Source of the DNA: Bacteroidales bacterium
GTDB lineage: Bacteria > Bacteroidota > Bacteroidia > Bacteroidales > UBA932
DNA length: 42,408 bases
Direction: 5' to 3'
NCBI GenBank assembly: GCA_017398335.1
Contig: JAFQGK010000029.1
Location: 1-42,408, forward strand
The position numbers were made by a program, and so were the translations under genes. Below are positions 25,743-35,500 of the stretch, in pieces. Within the stretch, counting starts at the first letter, position 1. Every line of letters begins with the position of its first letter. Under the pieces are notes generated by a model. The model was not told the origin of the DNA. It saw only the letters and a program-made list of their open reading frames with translations, and searched no databases.

Positions 25743-26968
25743 TAAGCGGCAAGGCAGATTGCGGGCTGGGATATGCCGTAAAGCGCAGCGGATCGGCTGT
25801 CGCTTATTGTGCTATAAGCATCAAATGCGGCACGAGAGACGAAAAGGGCTACCATAACGGGATAGCTCATTTTACCGAACACACTATATTCAAGGGTACG
25901 GAAAAGAGAAGTGCCACAGTAATCAACGGCTACCTGGACCGCCTTGGAGGGGAACTCAATGCCTTTACGACAAAAGAGGAAATAGTCTTCCACGCGACCG
26001 TCCTGAAGGAAGACCTGCCCAAGGCTGCAGCACTCCTGTTCGAACTGGCTACATGTCCGACGTTCCCAGAGCATGAAATAGAGACAGAAAAAGGGGTAGT
26101 CATAGACGAAATACATTCCTATAAGGACTCTCCTTCAGAGGATATATATGACAGATTCGAAGAAATGGTCTTCGAAGGTCATCCACTCAGCAGGAACATA
26201 CTCGGTACGGCTGCATCGGTCAGGAAGATTACAAGAAACGAACTTCTCGGATTTGTCCGCGAGAAGTTTCTGCCAGGCAGGATGGCTTTCAGCATTGTTG
26301 CGGATATCGATGAAAAGAAGATGGAAAAGGATATCCTCAAGCTTGCGGAGAACTACTTCGGCAAAGAAGGATTGCCTGCCACTGAAAGAGAAGCGGTAAA
26401 TGCTCCTGCTGCCGTACCTTTCAACAGGACAATAAACAAAAGGAACCATCAGGCGAACTGCATCACCGGAGGCCTGGCTCCTTCTCTTTACGAAGAGCGT
26501 GAAAGGTTGGCAACTGTGCTTCTGTGCAATATTCTGGGAGGACCGGCTACAAACTCCATACTCAATTCCGTCCTTCGAGAAAAGAACGGCTGGGTCTACG
26601 GAGTAGAGTGCTCGTACACTCAGTTTGCAGATACGGGACTCGTGGCTATAAGCCTCGGATGCGACAAGGCAAACATAGACAGATGTCTGAAAACCATTGA
26701 GAAAGAAATAGGAAAACTCCAGGATGAACCGCTTTCACCACGAAAATTAAAAGCAGCTAAGAAGCAGCTTCTGGGACAGCTTGCCATCAGCGGTGACAAT
26801 GGCGAGACTCAGTGTCTTTCCATGGGCAAGAGTCTTCTCGCATACGGCAGGATTACAGGTGGGAAGGAAACCCGCGCGCTTGTGGAAGGGATAAAGGCTG
26901 AAGATGTCCAGGAAATGGCCCGGAAAATATTCGATCCGTCAAAGATGTCGACTCTCATATACATCTAA
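25739..26968 (+). CDS. M16-family zinc metallopeptidase
   Basis: Pitrilysin/processing-peptidase-type protease. The 409-residue product has the inverted zinc motif HxxEH as HFTEH (His44, Glu47, His48) with the downstream acidic ligand region EIETEKGVVIDEIHSYKDSPSEDIYD, so it is a catalytically competent half (one active plus one inactive M16 domain). No signal peptide is seen, unlike its overlapping neighbour, so it is probably cytoplasmic. The family degrades peptides or processes precursors; the substrate is unknown. The O-methyltransferase gene follows 13 bases later. Confidence 0.92.
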   Translation: MISGKADCGLGYAVKRSGSAVAYCAISIKCGTRDEKGYHNGIAHFTEHTIFKGTEKRSATVINGYLDRLGGELNAFTTKEEIVFHATVLKEDLPKAAALLFELATCPTFPEHEIETEKGVVIDEIHSYKDSPSEDIYDRFEEMVFEGHPLSRNILGTAASVRKITRNELLGFVREKFLPGRMAFSIVADIDEKKMEKDILKLAENYFGKEGLPATEREAVNAPAAVPFNRTINKRNHQANCITGGLAPSLYEERERLATVLLCNILGGPATNSILNSVLREKNGWVYGVECSYTQFADTGLVAISLGCDKANIDRCLKTIEKEIGKLQDEPLSPRKLKAAKKQLLGQLAISGDNGETQCLSMGKSLLAYGRITGGKETRALVEGIKAEDVQEMARKIFDPSKMSTLIYI

Positions 26969-26981
26969 AACCTTATTGGCT

Positions 26982-27620
26982 ATGGAAAGTATCTACAAAT
27001 ATATAGAAGAGCATGCTTCAAGGCCCAGCGAAGCCCTGGATTGGGTCGTGAAACAGACACACATAAGAACTAATCATGCACGTATGCTTTCGGGAGCCGC
27101 TCAGGGACAGCTGATGAGAATGATTGCCAGGATGGCAGATGCAAGACGTATTCTTGAGCTCGGCACCTTTACCGGATATTCGGCAATATGTCTGGGATCG
27201 GCACTGCCTGCAGACGGACATCTTGACACTCTGGAGCTGAATGACGAGCTTGAGGACCTGATACTTGAAGGTTTTGAAAAGTCAGGTCTGGCAGACCGCA
27301 TCAGCCTGCATATTGGGGATTGCAAGGAAACCCTCAAGCGACTTGCTGAGGAAGGCAAAGTCTATGATCTGGTCTATATAGACGCGAACAAAAGGGAATA
27401 TTGCGAATACTATGAACTGGTATTCGATATGATACGTCCGGGAGGTCTTATTCTGGCTGACAACGTATTGTGGGACGGCAAGGTCTGCATGGATCCGCTT
27501 CCTCAGGACAAGCAGACACTCGGGATTGCACGTTTCAACGACATGGTCTCCGCAGACCCTCGCGTGGAATCAGTGATATTGCCGATCCGCGACGGTCTGA
27601 ATCTCATACGAAAAAAATAG
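26982..27620 (+). CDS. SAM-dependent O-methyltransferase (COMT-like)
   Basis: Class I methyltransferase of the caffeoyl-CoA/catechol O-methyltransferase family. From the ATG at 26982 the product is 212 residues with the SAM motif ILELGTFTGYSAICLGSALP (about residues 53-72), motif II-like DTLELNDELEDL, YDLVYIDANKREYCEYYELVFDMIRPGGLILADNVLW (metal-binding Asp and Asn positions kept) and the C-terminal IRDGLNLIRKK. An upstream in-frame extension to 26904 overlaps the peptidase gene and is rejected. The substrate cannot be inferred. Its stop is one base from the convergent murA stop. Confidence 0.93.
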   Translation: MESIYKYIEEHASRPSEALDWVVKQTHIRTNHARMLSGAAQGQLMRMIARMADARRILELGTFTGYSAICLGSALPADGHLDTLELNDELEDLILEGFEKSGLADRISLHIGDCKETLKRLAEEGKVYDLVYIDANKREYCEYYELVFDMIRPGGLILADNVLWDGKVCMDPLPQDKQTLGIARFNDMVSADPRVESVILPIRDGLNLIRKK

Positions 27621-27621
27621 C

Positions 27622-28935
27622 TTACTGACGTGTAATCCTCGCTCCGAGAGCGTTCAGACGGACATCTATGTCCTCGTAGCCACGGTCTATCTGGTCGATG
27701 TTGCTGATGACGCTTGTTCCCTTGGCAGACATCGCCGCAATAAGAAGGGCTATACCTGCACGGATGTCGGGAGATGCCATATTGCAGGCACGAAGCTGAT
27801 AATTATGGTCGTGGCCGATCACCACTGCCCTATGAGGATCACAGAGAATGATCTGAGCACCCATGTCTATAAGCTTATCAACAAAGAAAAGTCGGCTCTC
27901 GAACATCTTCTGATGAACCAGGACGCTGCCCTTGCATTGAATTGCCACGACAAGAAGCACGCTGAGGAGATCCGGAGTCAGACCAGGCCATGGAGCATCT
28001 GCAATAGTCATTATTGAACCGTCAAGGAAGGATTCCACGATATAGCTTTCCTGTTCCGGAACAAAGATATCATCACCCCTCTGTTCGATCTGAACTCCCA
28101 GTCTGCGGAAACTGTCAGGAATGATTCCAAGATTCTCATATGACACGTCCTTGATAAGTATCGAGCTTCTGTTCAAGGCTGCCATACCTATGAAGGATCC
28201 CACTTCAAGCATATCCGGAAGAATACGATGTGTTGCGGTGTGCAGCTCCTTTACTCCCCTGATCTTCAACAGATTGGATCCGACACCATCTATCTGCGCA
28301 CCCATTGCCGTCAAGAGTTTGCAGAGCTGCTGCACATAAGGCTCGCAGGCAGCATTGTAGATAGTGGTTTCACCCTCGGCAAGCACTGAAGCCATCACGA
28401 TATTGGCGGTACCGGTCACTGACGCCTCATCAAGAAGCATATACGCACCCTTAAGAGACTTTCCCTCCGGAACCCTGAGATAGAATGCCTTTCTTGAAGG
28501 ATCATAATCCTGCTCAGCCCCCAGCTTCATCATTCCTACGATATGCGTGTCGACTCTGCGGCGACCGATCTTGTCTCCGCCCGGCTTAGGAAAATAAGCA
28601 TGTCCGAAACGAGCAAGAAGCGGTCCGACAACCATCACCGAACCACGAAGACGTGCACAACGTGCCACGAAATCTGCACTGGCGATGTATTTCTCGTCTA
28701 TATTCTCCGCCTTGAATGAATATACACCCTTGTCAAGTCTCTTTACCTCAACACCCATTCCTTCAAGCAGGAGGATGAGGTTCTTCACATCCAGAATCTC
28801 CGGAATATTTGAAATGACCACTTCCTCCTTTGTAAGGAGCACGGCACTGATTACCTGAAGAGCCTCGTTCTTGGCACCCTGAGGTCTTATCGCTCCGCTG
28901 AGCTTATGTCCGCCTTCTACTATAAATGAACCCAT
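27622..28935 (-). CDS. murA: UDP-N-acetylglucosamine 1-carboxyvinyltransferase
   Basis: First committed step of peptidoglycan synthesis: transfer of enolpyruvate from PEP to UDP-GlcNAc. The 437-residue product has the two-domain EPSP-synthase fold, with KLSGAIRPQGAKNEAL (Lys22) at the start and RAGIALLIAAMSAKGTSVISNIDQIDRGYED near the end. In the active-site loop the usual GGCxIG reads PGGDKIGRRRVDTH, so the Cys alkylated by fosfomycin (E. coli Cys115) is Asp121. Known Cys-to-Asp MurA enzymes stay active but resist fosfomycin. It has its own -7 box just after the FAD-oxidoreductase stop. Confidence 0.97.
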   Translation of the reverse strand: MGSFIVEGGHKLSGAIRPQGAKNEALQVISAVLLTKEEVVISNIPEILDVKNLILLLEGMGVEVKRLDKGVYSFKAENIDEKYIASADFVARCARLRGSVMVVGPLLARFGHAYFPKPGGDKIGRRRVDTHIVGMMKLGAEQDYDPSRKAFYLRVPEGKSLKGAYMLLDEASVTGTANIVMASVLAEGETTIYNAACEPYVQQLCKLLTAMGAQIDGVGSNLLKIRGVKELHTATHRILPDMLEVGSFIGMAALNRSSILIKDVSYENLGIIPDSFRRLGVQIEQRGDDIFVPEQESYIVESFLDGSIMTIADAPWPGLTPDLLSVLLVVAIQCKGSVLVHQKMFESRLFFVDKLIDMGAQIILCDPHRAVVIGHDHNYQLRACNMASPDIRAGIALLIAAMSAKGTSVISNIDQIDRGYEDIDVRLNALGARITRQ

Positions 28936-28958
28936 CCCCGTCTGTTTTGAATAATATG

Positions 28959-28966
28959 CAAAGATA
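28959..28966 (-). promoter_or_regulatory. -7 box of murA
   Basis: The minus strand reads TATCTTTG, 23 bases before the murA ATG. It lies in the 36-base gap after the FAD-oxidoreductase gene, so murA is probably transcribed independently of the accessory genes upstream. Confidence 0.65.
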
Positions 28967-28971
28967 AGAAA

Positions 28972-30447
28972 TTATTCTCCGAGGAACACCTTCTGTCTGC
29001 GTAATACATCCAGAAGTTCAGGAACATCCACACCACGTGGAGTCACAGAATTCTTTACTGCGAGAGAAGCAGCTGCACCCGCAGCCTGCCCCATCGCCAT
29101 TGCAGGAGGCATCACGCGGATTGCACCTGCAGCATCTGACGTCGCAGAAAGGCAACGACCGGCAACAAGAAGTCCCTCGACTCCTTTTGGAAGGAGGGAA
29201 CGATAAGGGATTCCATACCACTTGCCAGCAGTAAGAGGGGTATACTGGGTCTTCATTCCACCACCGCTACCATGAACGTCCACGGCGCTTGCTGTCACGA
29301 AGACGCTGTCCTCAAACATCTTTGCACTAAGAAGGTCCTCTGCTGTAAGTATATAGTCTCCCTCGATATGGCGTGACTCTCTGATTCCGAGATGAGAACC
29401 GCTTGCCATCAATGTAGCATTCTCGCATCCAGGCACATACTTATGGAAGAAATTCATAAGCTGCTGGATTTGCTTACGACCTTCAATCTCACCCTTTGTC
29501 ATGCTTTCAGGATCGGTGGCATCGACATTCTGGATACGGCTGCAGTTCACACACCACTCGTCCGGCTTGACACATTTGTAGATATTCACAGACTTGCGTG
29601 CAATGTCCCATTCGCCGTTCTTCTCAGCTTCGGCAACCCACCAGTGAAGGGCACGATAGCTGACCCCGTCAACCTTGCGGAACTCGTGGAGATGCTTCTC
29701 GACATCAGCTTCAAGCTTCTTGTAGTCCACATTATTAATATGGAAGAAAGCTGTCGACGGCTGCGGTTTGCCCTTGTCATTGCCGAAATGGCAAGGTACT
29801 CCAGAACGATAAGCAACGTCACCATCGCCGGTACAGTCAATGACAACCTTTGCATTCACGATCTGCATTCCTGCCTTATTAGCAATCACGACGCCTGTTA
29901 TCCTTCCGTCATTGATGATAGGTTCTACAAAATTCGTATGGAAGAGCACTTTCACTCCTGCCTCCTCAACCATCTCGTCGAGAACGACCTTCATGCACTC
30001 GGGCTCAAACGGCGTGCAGTGGTCGTGACCGGCAGTAATCCATGCCGAATACGGAGTCGTTGCGCGGACATCCTTAGGGTGGATCGCACCTCCTTTGGCA
30101 ACCATTCTGTCAACGACCTCCTCGAAGAGGCCCTTGATGATCATCTGTTCGCCATCCGCATCAAAACATGTCATGAACGGTCCCACAAGGCTTCTTGTAG
30201 CCATACCGCCAAGGAATCCGGCAGTCTCCACAACCATGACATTGACGCCCTCTCGTGCCGCAGCGACCGCCGCACATACTCCGGCAGGGCCACCTCCCAC
30301 AACAAGGACATCTGTTTCATATTTTCTGGTGATATTCTTCAGGTTGACATTACCCTTTGAATCCTCACAACATGATGAGAGCATCGGCGAAGCCACTCCA
30401 GCGGCGGCAATCATACCGGTCATTGAAAGAAATTCACGCCTTTTCAT
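28972..30447 (-). CDS. Tat-exported FAD-dependent oxidoreductase, probable lipoprotein
   Basis: Flavoprotein of the FAD_oxidored type often found near glycan-utilisation genes, where members are frequently annotated loosely as xanthan lyase. From the ATG at 30447 the product is 491 residues. The N-terminus KRREFLSMTGMIAAAGVAS is a twin-arginine signal followed by lipobox LSSC (Cys26). The Rossmann motif VLVVGGGPAGVCAAVAAAREGVNVMVVE lies near residues 47-74, with a second FAD segment VIDCTGDGDVAYRSG and a C-terminal GLLVAGRCLSATSDAAGAIRVMPPAMAMGQAAG. An ATG at 30477 is rejected because it lies at the predicted transcription start. The substrate is unknown. Confidence 0.88.
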   Translation of the reverse strand: MKRREFLSMTGMIAAAGVASPMLSSCCEDSKGNVNLKNITRKYETDVLVVGGGPAGVCAAVAAAREGVNVMVVETAGFLGGMATRSLVGPFMTCFDADGEQMIIKGLFEEVVDRMVAKGGAIHPKDVRATTPYSAWITAGHDHCTPFEPECMKVVLDEMVEEAGVKVLFHTNFVEPIINDGRITGVVIANKAGMQIVNAKVVIDCTGDGDVAYRSGVPCHFGNDKGKPQPSTAFFHINNVDYKKLEADVEKHLHEFRKVDGVSYRALHWWVAEAEKNGEWDIARKSVNIYKCVKPDEWCVNCSRIQNVDATDPESMTKGEIEGRKQIQQLMNFFHKYVPGCENATLMASGSHLGIRESRHIEGDYILTAEDLLSAKMFEDSVFVTASAVDVHGSGGGMKTQYTPLTAGKWYGIPYRSLLPKGVEGLLVAGRCLSATSDAAGAIRVMPPAMAMGQAAGAAASLAVKNSVTPRGVDVPELLDVLRRQKVFLGE

Positions 30448-30482
30448 TTTTTCACTTTTTGCTTTAAAACGTTTCAATTCTG

Positions 30483-30490
30483 CAAAATTA
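30483..30490 (-). promoter_or_regulatory. Possible -7 box of the FAD oxidoreductase gene
   Basis: The minus strand reads TAATTTTG, matching TAnnTTTG, 36 bases before the ATG at 30447. No -33 box is visible and the region is AT-rich, so it could be chance. Confidence 0.35.
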
Positions 30491-30500
30491 AAACTATTTT

Positions 30501-31979
30501 TTATTTTCTGCTTGTATATGGACCGAATCTCTTAATGATTTTCATCGACATCGCAGCGTCGCTGTCATTAAGCTGATAAATGTAGAACTTTTCTCCACCA
30601 GGATTGACCCGCACGACAAAATGCCCCTGCTTTCCTTTGATACGCGCACCCTTATCGCTATATTCATTGTGATATGAGGCGATCTTGTTTGTCGTAAATA
30701 TATCAGTCATGCCGTGGTTACATTTCGATGAAATCATTCGCTCGTACGTATCCTTGCGTGGCTGTATCCTTCTCCACACATTCACAACTATGACCTGAGG
30801 ATTAAGTATACTGAGAAAATACTCGGAATTACCATCTGCCGAACCATGATGATTAGCCTTGAGCAGATCAACCTCTCCCGTAACATTAGCCAGATGTTTC
30901 TCGGCATCTCTCCATGGATATGACGAGCTTACGCTATTGCTTACGACATCTCCCCCGCAGAAATAGTCAAAATTTCCATATCTCAGCATGAATACAGTAC
31001 TGGTCATATTCTCATTCGGTGAGTCCTTCCCTTCGTTGGAATCAATCGAAAGCTGGTCATTCTCAGGGAAAGTCATCAGGGTCTCCGCTCCGCTGCCAGT
31101 CCACATCAGCCCGTTCGCTGACAGATTACGGATCTCGAAGTCCGGATAATCCTCCGGTCTGTACTTCATCACAAACTGATCTTTTGCTCCTGGCCTGAAA
31201 GCCTCACGCACCAAGCCGCTGTTCTTCTTGTGATACTGAGCGGCATTACGGTAGTTCAGGACAGTCCAGCCGTGATATCCCGACTTTCCATTCTCATTCA
31301 CATCATACGCAAGAGGTTTCGGATAGTCATAATCAGGATAAGCCTTATCAGTGACAACTCCAACCTTATTCTCGTCCAATATCTCTGCCACACCTATCTT
31401 CATATATCCGCCGCCGATTTCCAGAAATTCTTCCATCGTTGTTATATCACGCAAAGCTTTTCTTCCATCTGCTGTATAAAGAGGGTTACCTTGTCCGATC
31501 TCCCCATCAGGGCAGCCGGTAAATCTCTGACCTATGTGATCCGAGTGGAAATGCGTAACATTCAGATAGTCGATGACATCATTACCTGTCCAGGACTTGC
31601 ATTTTGCCAGATAGAGGTTAATCCACTCGCTCGGACGTCTTGAGGAGTTAGGATAATGACCTACGTAATAATCGTTTTCGTCTTCGGGAGTACAATAGCT
31701 GCTGGCGGCATCAACCAGCATCTGAGTGCCGTCAGGCATGATGATGAATGAGCATTCGCCTGTTCCGGTATTTATGAAATGAATATCGAGATATCCGGCC
31801 CGCCACGCAGGGAGGTTTCCGCTTTGGGCATGTGCGCCGGTGTCTTCTTCCGTCTCCGTATTCCCGACCGCTCCGTTTTCCGGGTCGTCGGCAGGACTGG
31901 CAGAGCCATTTTTACTGCATACAGTAAGAAGCAGGGACAGGAATGCTAATGCCAAAAATCTTACAACAGTAGTAATCAT
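30501..31979 (-). CDS. Secreted metallo-beta-lactamase-fold hydrolase (first copy)
   Basis: MBL-fold metallohydrolase with the ComEC-like C-terminal style. The 492-residue product has a hydrophobic signal ending LLLTVC (Cys21; Val at -1 is unusual for a lipobox), an acidic low-complexity linker to about residue 55, then HFINTGTGECSFIIMPDGTQMLVDA, the metal motif THFHSDHIG (His143, His145, Asp147, His148), FDYFCGGDV, and LLKANHHGSADGNSEYFLSILNP (His377-His378). It ends GHFVVRVNPGGEKFYIYQLNDSD. Substrates of secreted members are unknown; nucleic acids or phosphodiesters are guesses. It is a clear relative of the protein at 36396-37670. Confidence 0.88.
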   Translation of the reverse strand: MITTVVRFLALAFLSLLLTVCSKNGSASPADDPENGAVGNTETEEDTGAHAQSGNLPAWRAGYLDIHFINTGTGECSFIIMPDGTQMLVDAASSYCTPEDENDYYVGHYPNSSRRPSEWINLYLAKCKSWTGNDVIDYLNVTHFHSDHIGQRFTGCPDGEIGQGNPLYTADGRKALRDITTMEEFLEIGGGYMKIGVAEILDENKVGVVTDKAYPDYDYPKPLAYDVNENGKSGYHGWTVLNYRNAAQYHKKNSGLVREAFRPGAKDQFVMKYRPEDYPDFEIRNLSANGLMWTGSGAETLMTFPENDQLSIDSNEGKDSPNENMTSTVFMLRYGNFDYFCGGDVVSNSVSSSYPWRDAEKHLANVTGEVDLLKANHHGSADGNSEYFLSILNPQVIVVNVWRRIQPRKDTYERMISSKCNHGMTDIFTTNKIASYHNEYSDKGARIKGKQGHFVVRVNPGGEKFYIYQLNDSDAAMSMKIIKRFGPYTSRK

Positions 31980-31981
31980 TA

Positions 31982-32042
31982 TTCAATGTTCTTTGAATAT
32001 ACCTAACCTTAATGTTTGGCAAGTTATTCAAAAAACATTGAA
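31982..32042. promoter_or_regulatory. Pair of inverted 16-bp operator-like sites before the first MBL gene
   Basis: TTCAATGTTCTTTGAA (31982-31997) and TTCAAAAAACATTGAA (32027-32042) are reverse complements except for one base, 45 bases centre to centre. Each is itself a TTCAA..TTGAA palindrome. With flanks they form an 18-bp imperfect inverted repeat (31982-31999, 32025-32042). They lie just upstream of the MBL ATG and after the small lipoprotein stop. They could be a dimer-binding operator pair or a long hairpin in the transcript. Confidence 0.45.
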
Positions 32043-32064
32043 CTCCAAAACATATTCAATGAAA

Positions 32065-32337
32065 TCAACGTTCACCATTAAAGGCAGAATAGCCGTGCCA
32101 TCTCGAACGGTCTTCGTCCCACTTCTGTGAAATGACCGAATCTGCAGACGCCATATCTTCCTTTGTGCATTGCCTGAAATTGACCGGCGAAGACTTAAGA
32201 ACAAAGCCGGTCCTGGAAACAGGTTCTGCATCCTTCTTTACATCATTACCGCAAGAGGTCAGGATTGCAAGGGCTACAAGAGCTACATTCAGGAGAATGA
32301 GCTTTGCGAAAATTTTGGAGTTTGATGAATTCTTCAT
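32065..32337 (-). CDS. Small lipoprotein of unknown function
   Basis: Product of 90 residues. The signal peptide (KLILLNVALVALAILTSC) ends in a good lipobox LTSC with lipid-modified Cys29, followed by GNDVKKDAEP and a short polar, charged region of about 60 residues with no recognisable domain. An AAGGA sequence about 9 bases upstream of the ATG is one of the few Shine-Dalgarno-like signals in the window. It is read toward the MBL gene and diverges from the HTCS gene. It could be a surface accessory of the glycan locus, or a decaying gene. Confidence 0.6.
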   Translation of the reverse strand: MKNSSNSKIFAKLILLNVALVALAILTSCGNDVKKDAEPVSRTGFVLKSSPVNFRQCTKEDMASADSVISQKWDEDRSRWHGYSAFNGER

Positions 32338-32492
32338 GGCGATCCTTGTTTAACTGATGTGAAGATACTGTCAACATCATTCCGGAGCATTCCAAAATCC
32401 GCTGTCAATTTTTAACTTTTGAATAAGATGAGCAGAATTAGCGATTTCCTGAAGTTTTGAGAACATTTTTAAAAACAATGACTTGATTTATT
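32338..32492. other. Divergent intergenic region between small lipoprotein and HTCS
   Basis: AT-rich spacer holding the control sequences of two divergent genes. The HTCS -7 box is at its right edge. No long inverted repeat and no further coding sequence were seen. Confidence 0.5.
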
Positions 32493-32500
32493 TATCTTTG
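32493..32500 (+). promoter_or_regulatory. -7 box of the HTCS gene
   Basis: TATCTTTG, a full consensus -7 box, 24 bases before the ATG at 32525. Upstream at the -33 position there is only an AT run. It supports the ATG at 32525 over an earlier in-frame start at 32483, which would lie upstream of the box. Confidence 0.6.
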
Positions 32501-32524
32501 TATTTCGAGAAACTCACAACTCCT

Positions 32525-35500
32525 ATGAAAAAGACCGTTTCACTTATCATTCTCCTGATACAGTTCGTTCTTGCAACATCTGCAAGGGAACAGTATATAT
32601 ATTCAAGAATATCTCAAAAGGAAGGACTTACCTCCGCAATAAACAGTATTCATAATGAGATAGGCGGTGACCTTTGGATAGCTACACAGAACGGTCTGTA
32701 CAGATTCAACGGCAATGTACTCAAACACTATGATGACAGCCTTTTCAAAGACAAGACCGTTTTTAAAATCAACGTCGATCACTTGGGAAACCTATGGGTG
32801 CTGACAAACAACTGGCTGCTGCTCAAGAAAAAAGGTGAAGATGAATTCTGTGAGATTAAAGTTGAAGACAAAAAAAGACCTTTCCACAGCATGTACAGCA
32901 ACAGCACCGGGGTCTGGTTCGGAAGCATCGGGAGTCTCTACAGATATGATTATTCAACCAAGGAACTGAAACTCTCAAGTGAAATAACTGATCAGCCGGA
33001 CATCGTGATACGAAGCATCATTGACCCGCACGATGGAAATCTCATATGCTGCTCTCACAAAGGTATAGTCATTATTGATTCCGAAAGCGGGAAAGTCTCG
33101 GATGTTCAGGCCGGACGTGCCAAAGAAATATCAGATGCGATCATAGACAGCAAGGGGCGTATCTGGCTGGCACTCTATAACAAGGGCATAACAGTATACT
33201 CAAAAGATGGCATACTGCTAAAGGAATACAGGACAGACAACTCGGATCTGAGCAACAACATTGTGCTTTGCATGACCGAAAGAGACTCAGAAATATGGGC
33301 CGGTACAGATGGAGGAGGCATAAATATAATAGACTTCGACAACGACCTGATCAGCACTATGACACATGTTGCCGGAGACCCATCCTCTCTTCCTGCTCAT
33401 TCCATCAAAAGCATCCACACAGACCATTATGGGAACATCTGGGCCGGCAGTATCAGAGAAGGTCTGATCGGCATCAGCAGCAGCCGGATAAATACTTATT
33501 CCGATGTACATATAGGCCAGAATACCGGATTAAGCAACCCTACCGTCCTTTGCCTCTATGAAGACAGACATTCCGGCCAAATATGGATCGGAACCGACGG
33601 AGAAGGCCTCAACAGATTTGACCCCGATGTCAATTCATTCAGACATTACAGGACAACACTGAGAACAAAGGTAGTATCTATTGCCTCATACTCAGAATCC
33701 GAACTGATCATATCCATATATGGAGACCGGATATGGATATTTGACAAGAATACAGGTAAGCTAAGGCCGCTGAAGATGCACGATGCAGACCTTGAATATC
33801 AGATCAAATATGCCGGTCGTGGCATAAACGTACTGAATGAAGCAGACGGAACTATCCTGCTTGTAAGCAATACAATCAAAAGATATGACAGAATCTCAGG
33901 TAAATGTACAGTCGTCAGAATTGACATAGGCGGCAAGGCACGTGGCAACTTCATGCATATCGGGTACTCGGATAATGGCATATGGCTACATGATTCTAAA
34001 AGGATATACCATCTGAAGACCGGCGCAGAACAGATGGAAATTGTAGGAGAAATCCCCGAGGGCATAGAAATCCGGTGCGGAGACTCAGACAGTTCGGGAA
34101 AAATCTGGCTGGCGACTTCAAGAGGTCTGAAAAGTTTCGACAGCATGAACGGAAGATTCAGCGATATACCGACCTCTCTTTTTGACGGAGCATCTTCGGT
34201 AGTCTGCGACAGAAGTTCAAGAATTTGGGTCGGTACCGAGAAGCACGCCTATGCCTATCACATTGAATCACAGAACTTTGCAATATTAGGAGATTCCGAT
34301 GGAGCTTCATTGAACGAATTCCTTCCTAAACCAAAGCTGCTGGCAGAAAACGGCGACATCTATATGGGTGGCGTTCAAGGTCTGCTTCATATCGACGCAC
34401 GATATGAAGCAGATACAGAAGAAGAACCTGTCCTTAAACTATATGAAGTCGAGGCAGATCACAAAAGGCTTAAAGAAGACAAGAACGGAAGATACCTGCT
34501 TCCACGTCACAGCAAGGCAATGTCAATAAGTATTTCTGCATTGGAAAAAGATATTTTCAGGGAAAAACTGTACCGATTCTCTTTTTCAAACAACGGAGGT
34601 ACATATGAGACTTCTGATCCGGTACTTTATCTTCAGAAACTTCCGAAACCCGGCAAATACTCTATTTCTGTTTCATGCACTAAAAGAGACGGTTACTGGA
34701 CGGATAATACGGACCTTCTGGAGATTCAGATCATGCAGCCATGGTATCTTTCATGGTGGTTCATATCATTAAGTCTCACCCTTGTCACATCATCTGTCAT
34801 AAGTTATTCCATTTCTGCAAGAAGGCGCAGGAAAAGCAGTATAGAGCTTATGAAGAAAGAGCAGGAGCAGAAATCATATGAGGAAAAGGTTCAGATGCTT
34901 ATAAACATGAGCCATGAACTTAGGACTCCGCTCACTCTGATCATGGCTCCTTTGAAAAGACTGATTAAAGAAAGAAATTCTGAAGATCAGGACTTCCCTA
35001 CCTTAATGAGACTATACAGACAATCACGAAGGATGAAGAATATTCTGAACATGGTGCTGGATCTCAGAAAGATGGAGGTCGGTAAGAACAACCTCATTCT
35101 CGAGCCTACGGACACTCTGGACTGGATAAACAGCGTTGCCGGAGATATGATTGATGAAGAAAGGTCAGAAGGGATAGAAATAAGCGTTGCTGTCAATCCG
35201 GGAACAGAATACATCATCATCGACAGGCAGAAATGCGAAACTGTTCTGACAAATATCCTTATGAACGCCATCAAGCACAGCAGCAAGGGTGACAGGATAA
35301 GGATATGGACGGAACTGTGTGAAGGGATGATCAGAATCAGCGTATCCGACGAAGGACCAGGACTGGCTGACGTAGATATGTCTAGAATGTTCACCCGATT
35401 CTACAAGAGCAACAATGACAAATACGGAAGCGGCATAGGTCTGTCATATTCCAAGATTCTTGTCGAACTGCATGGCGGAAAGATCGGGACATATAATAAT

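Noticed and set aside
29392-30360. A 322-codon open frame on the plus strand
   Set aside because: Antisense to the FAD oxidoreductase gene; no signal, motif or promoter, and composition typical of a mirror frame.
33711-33750. Inverted ATATCCATAT/ATATGGATAT inside the HTCS propeller
   Set aside because: Short AT-rich arms within coding sequence that repeats Trp/Ile-Tyr propeller codons; no positional logic.
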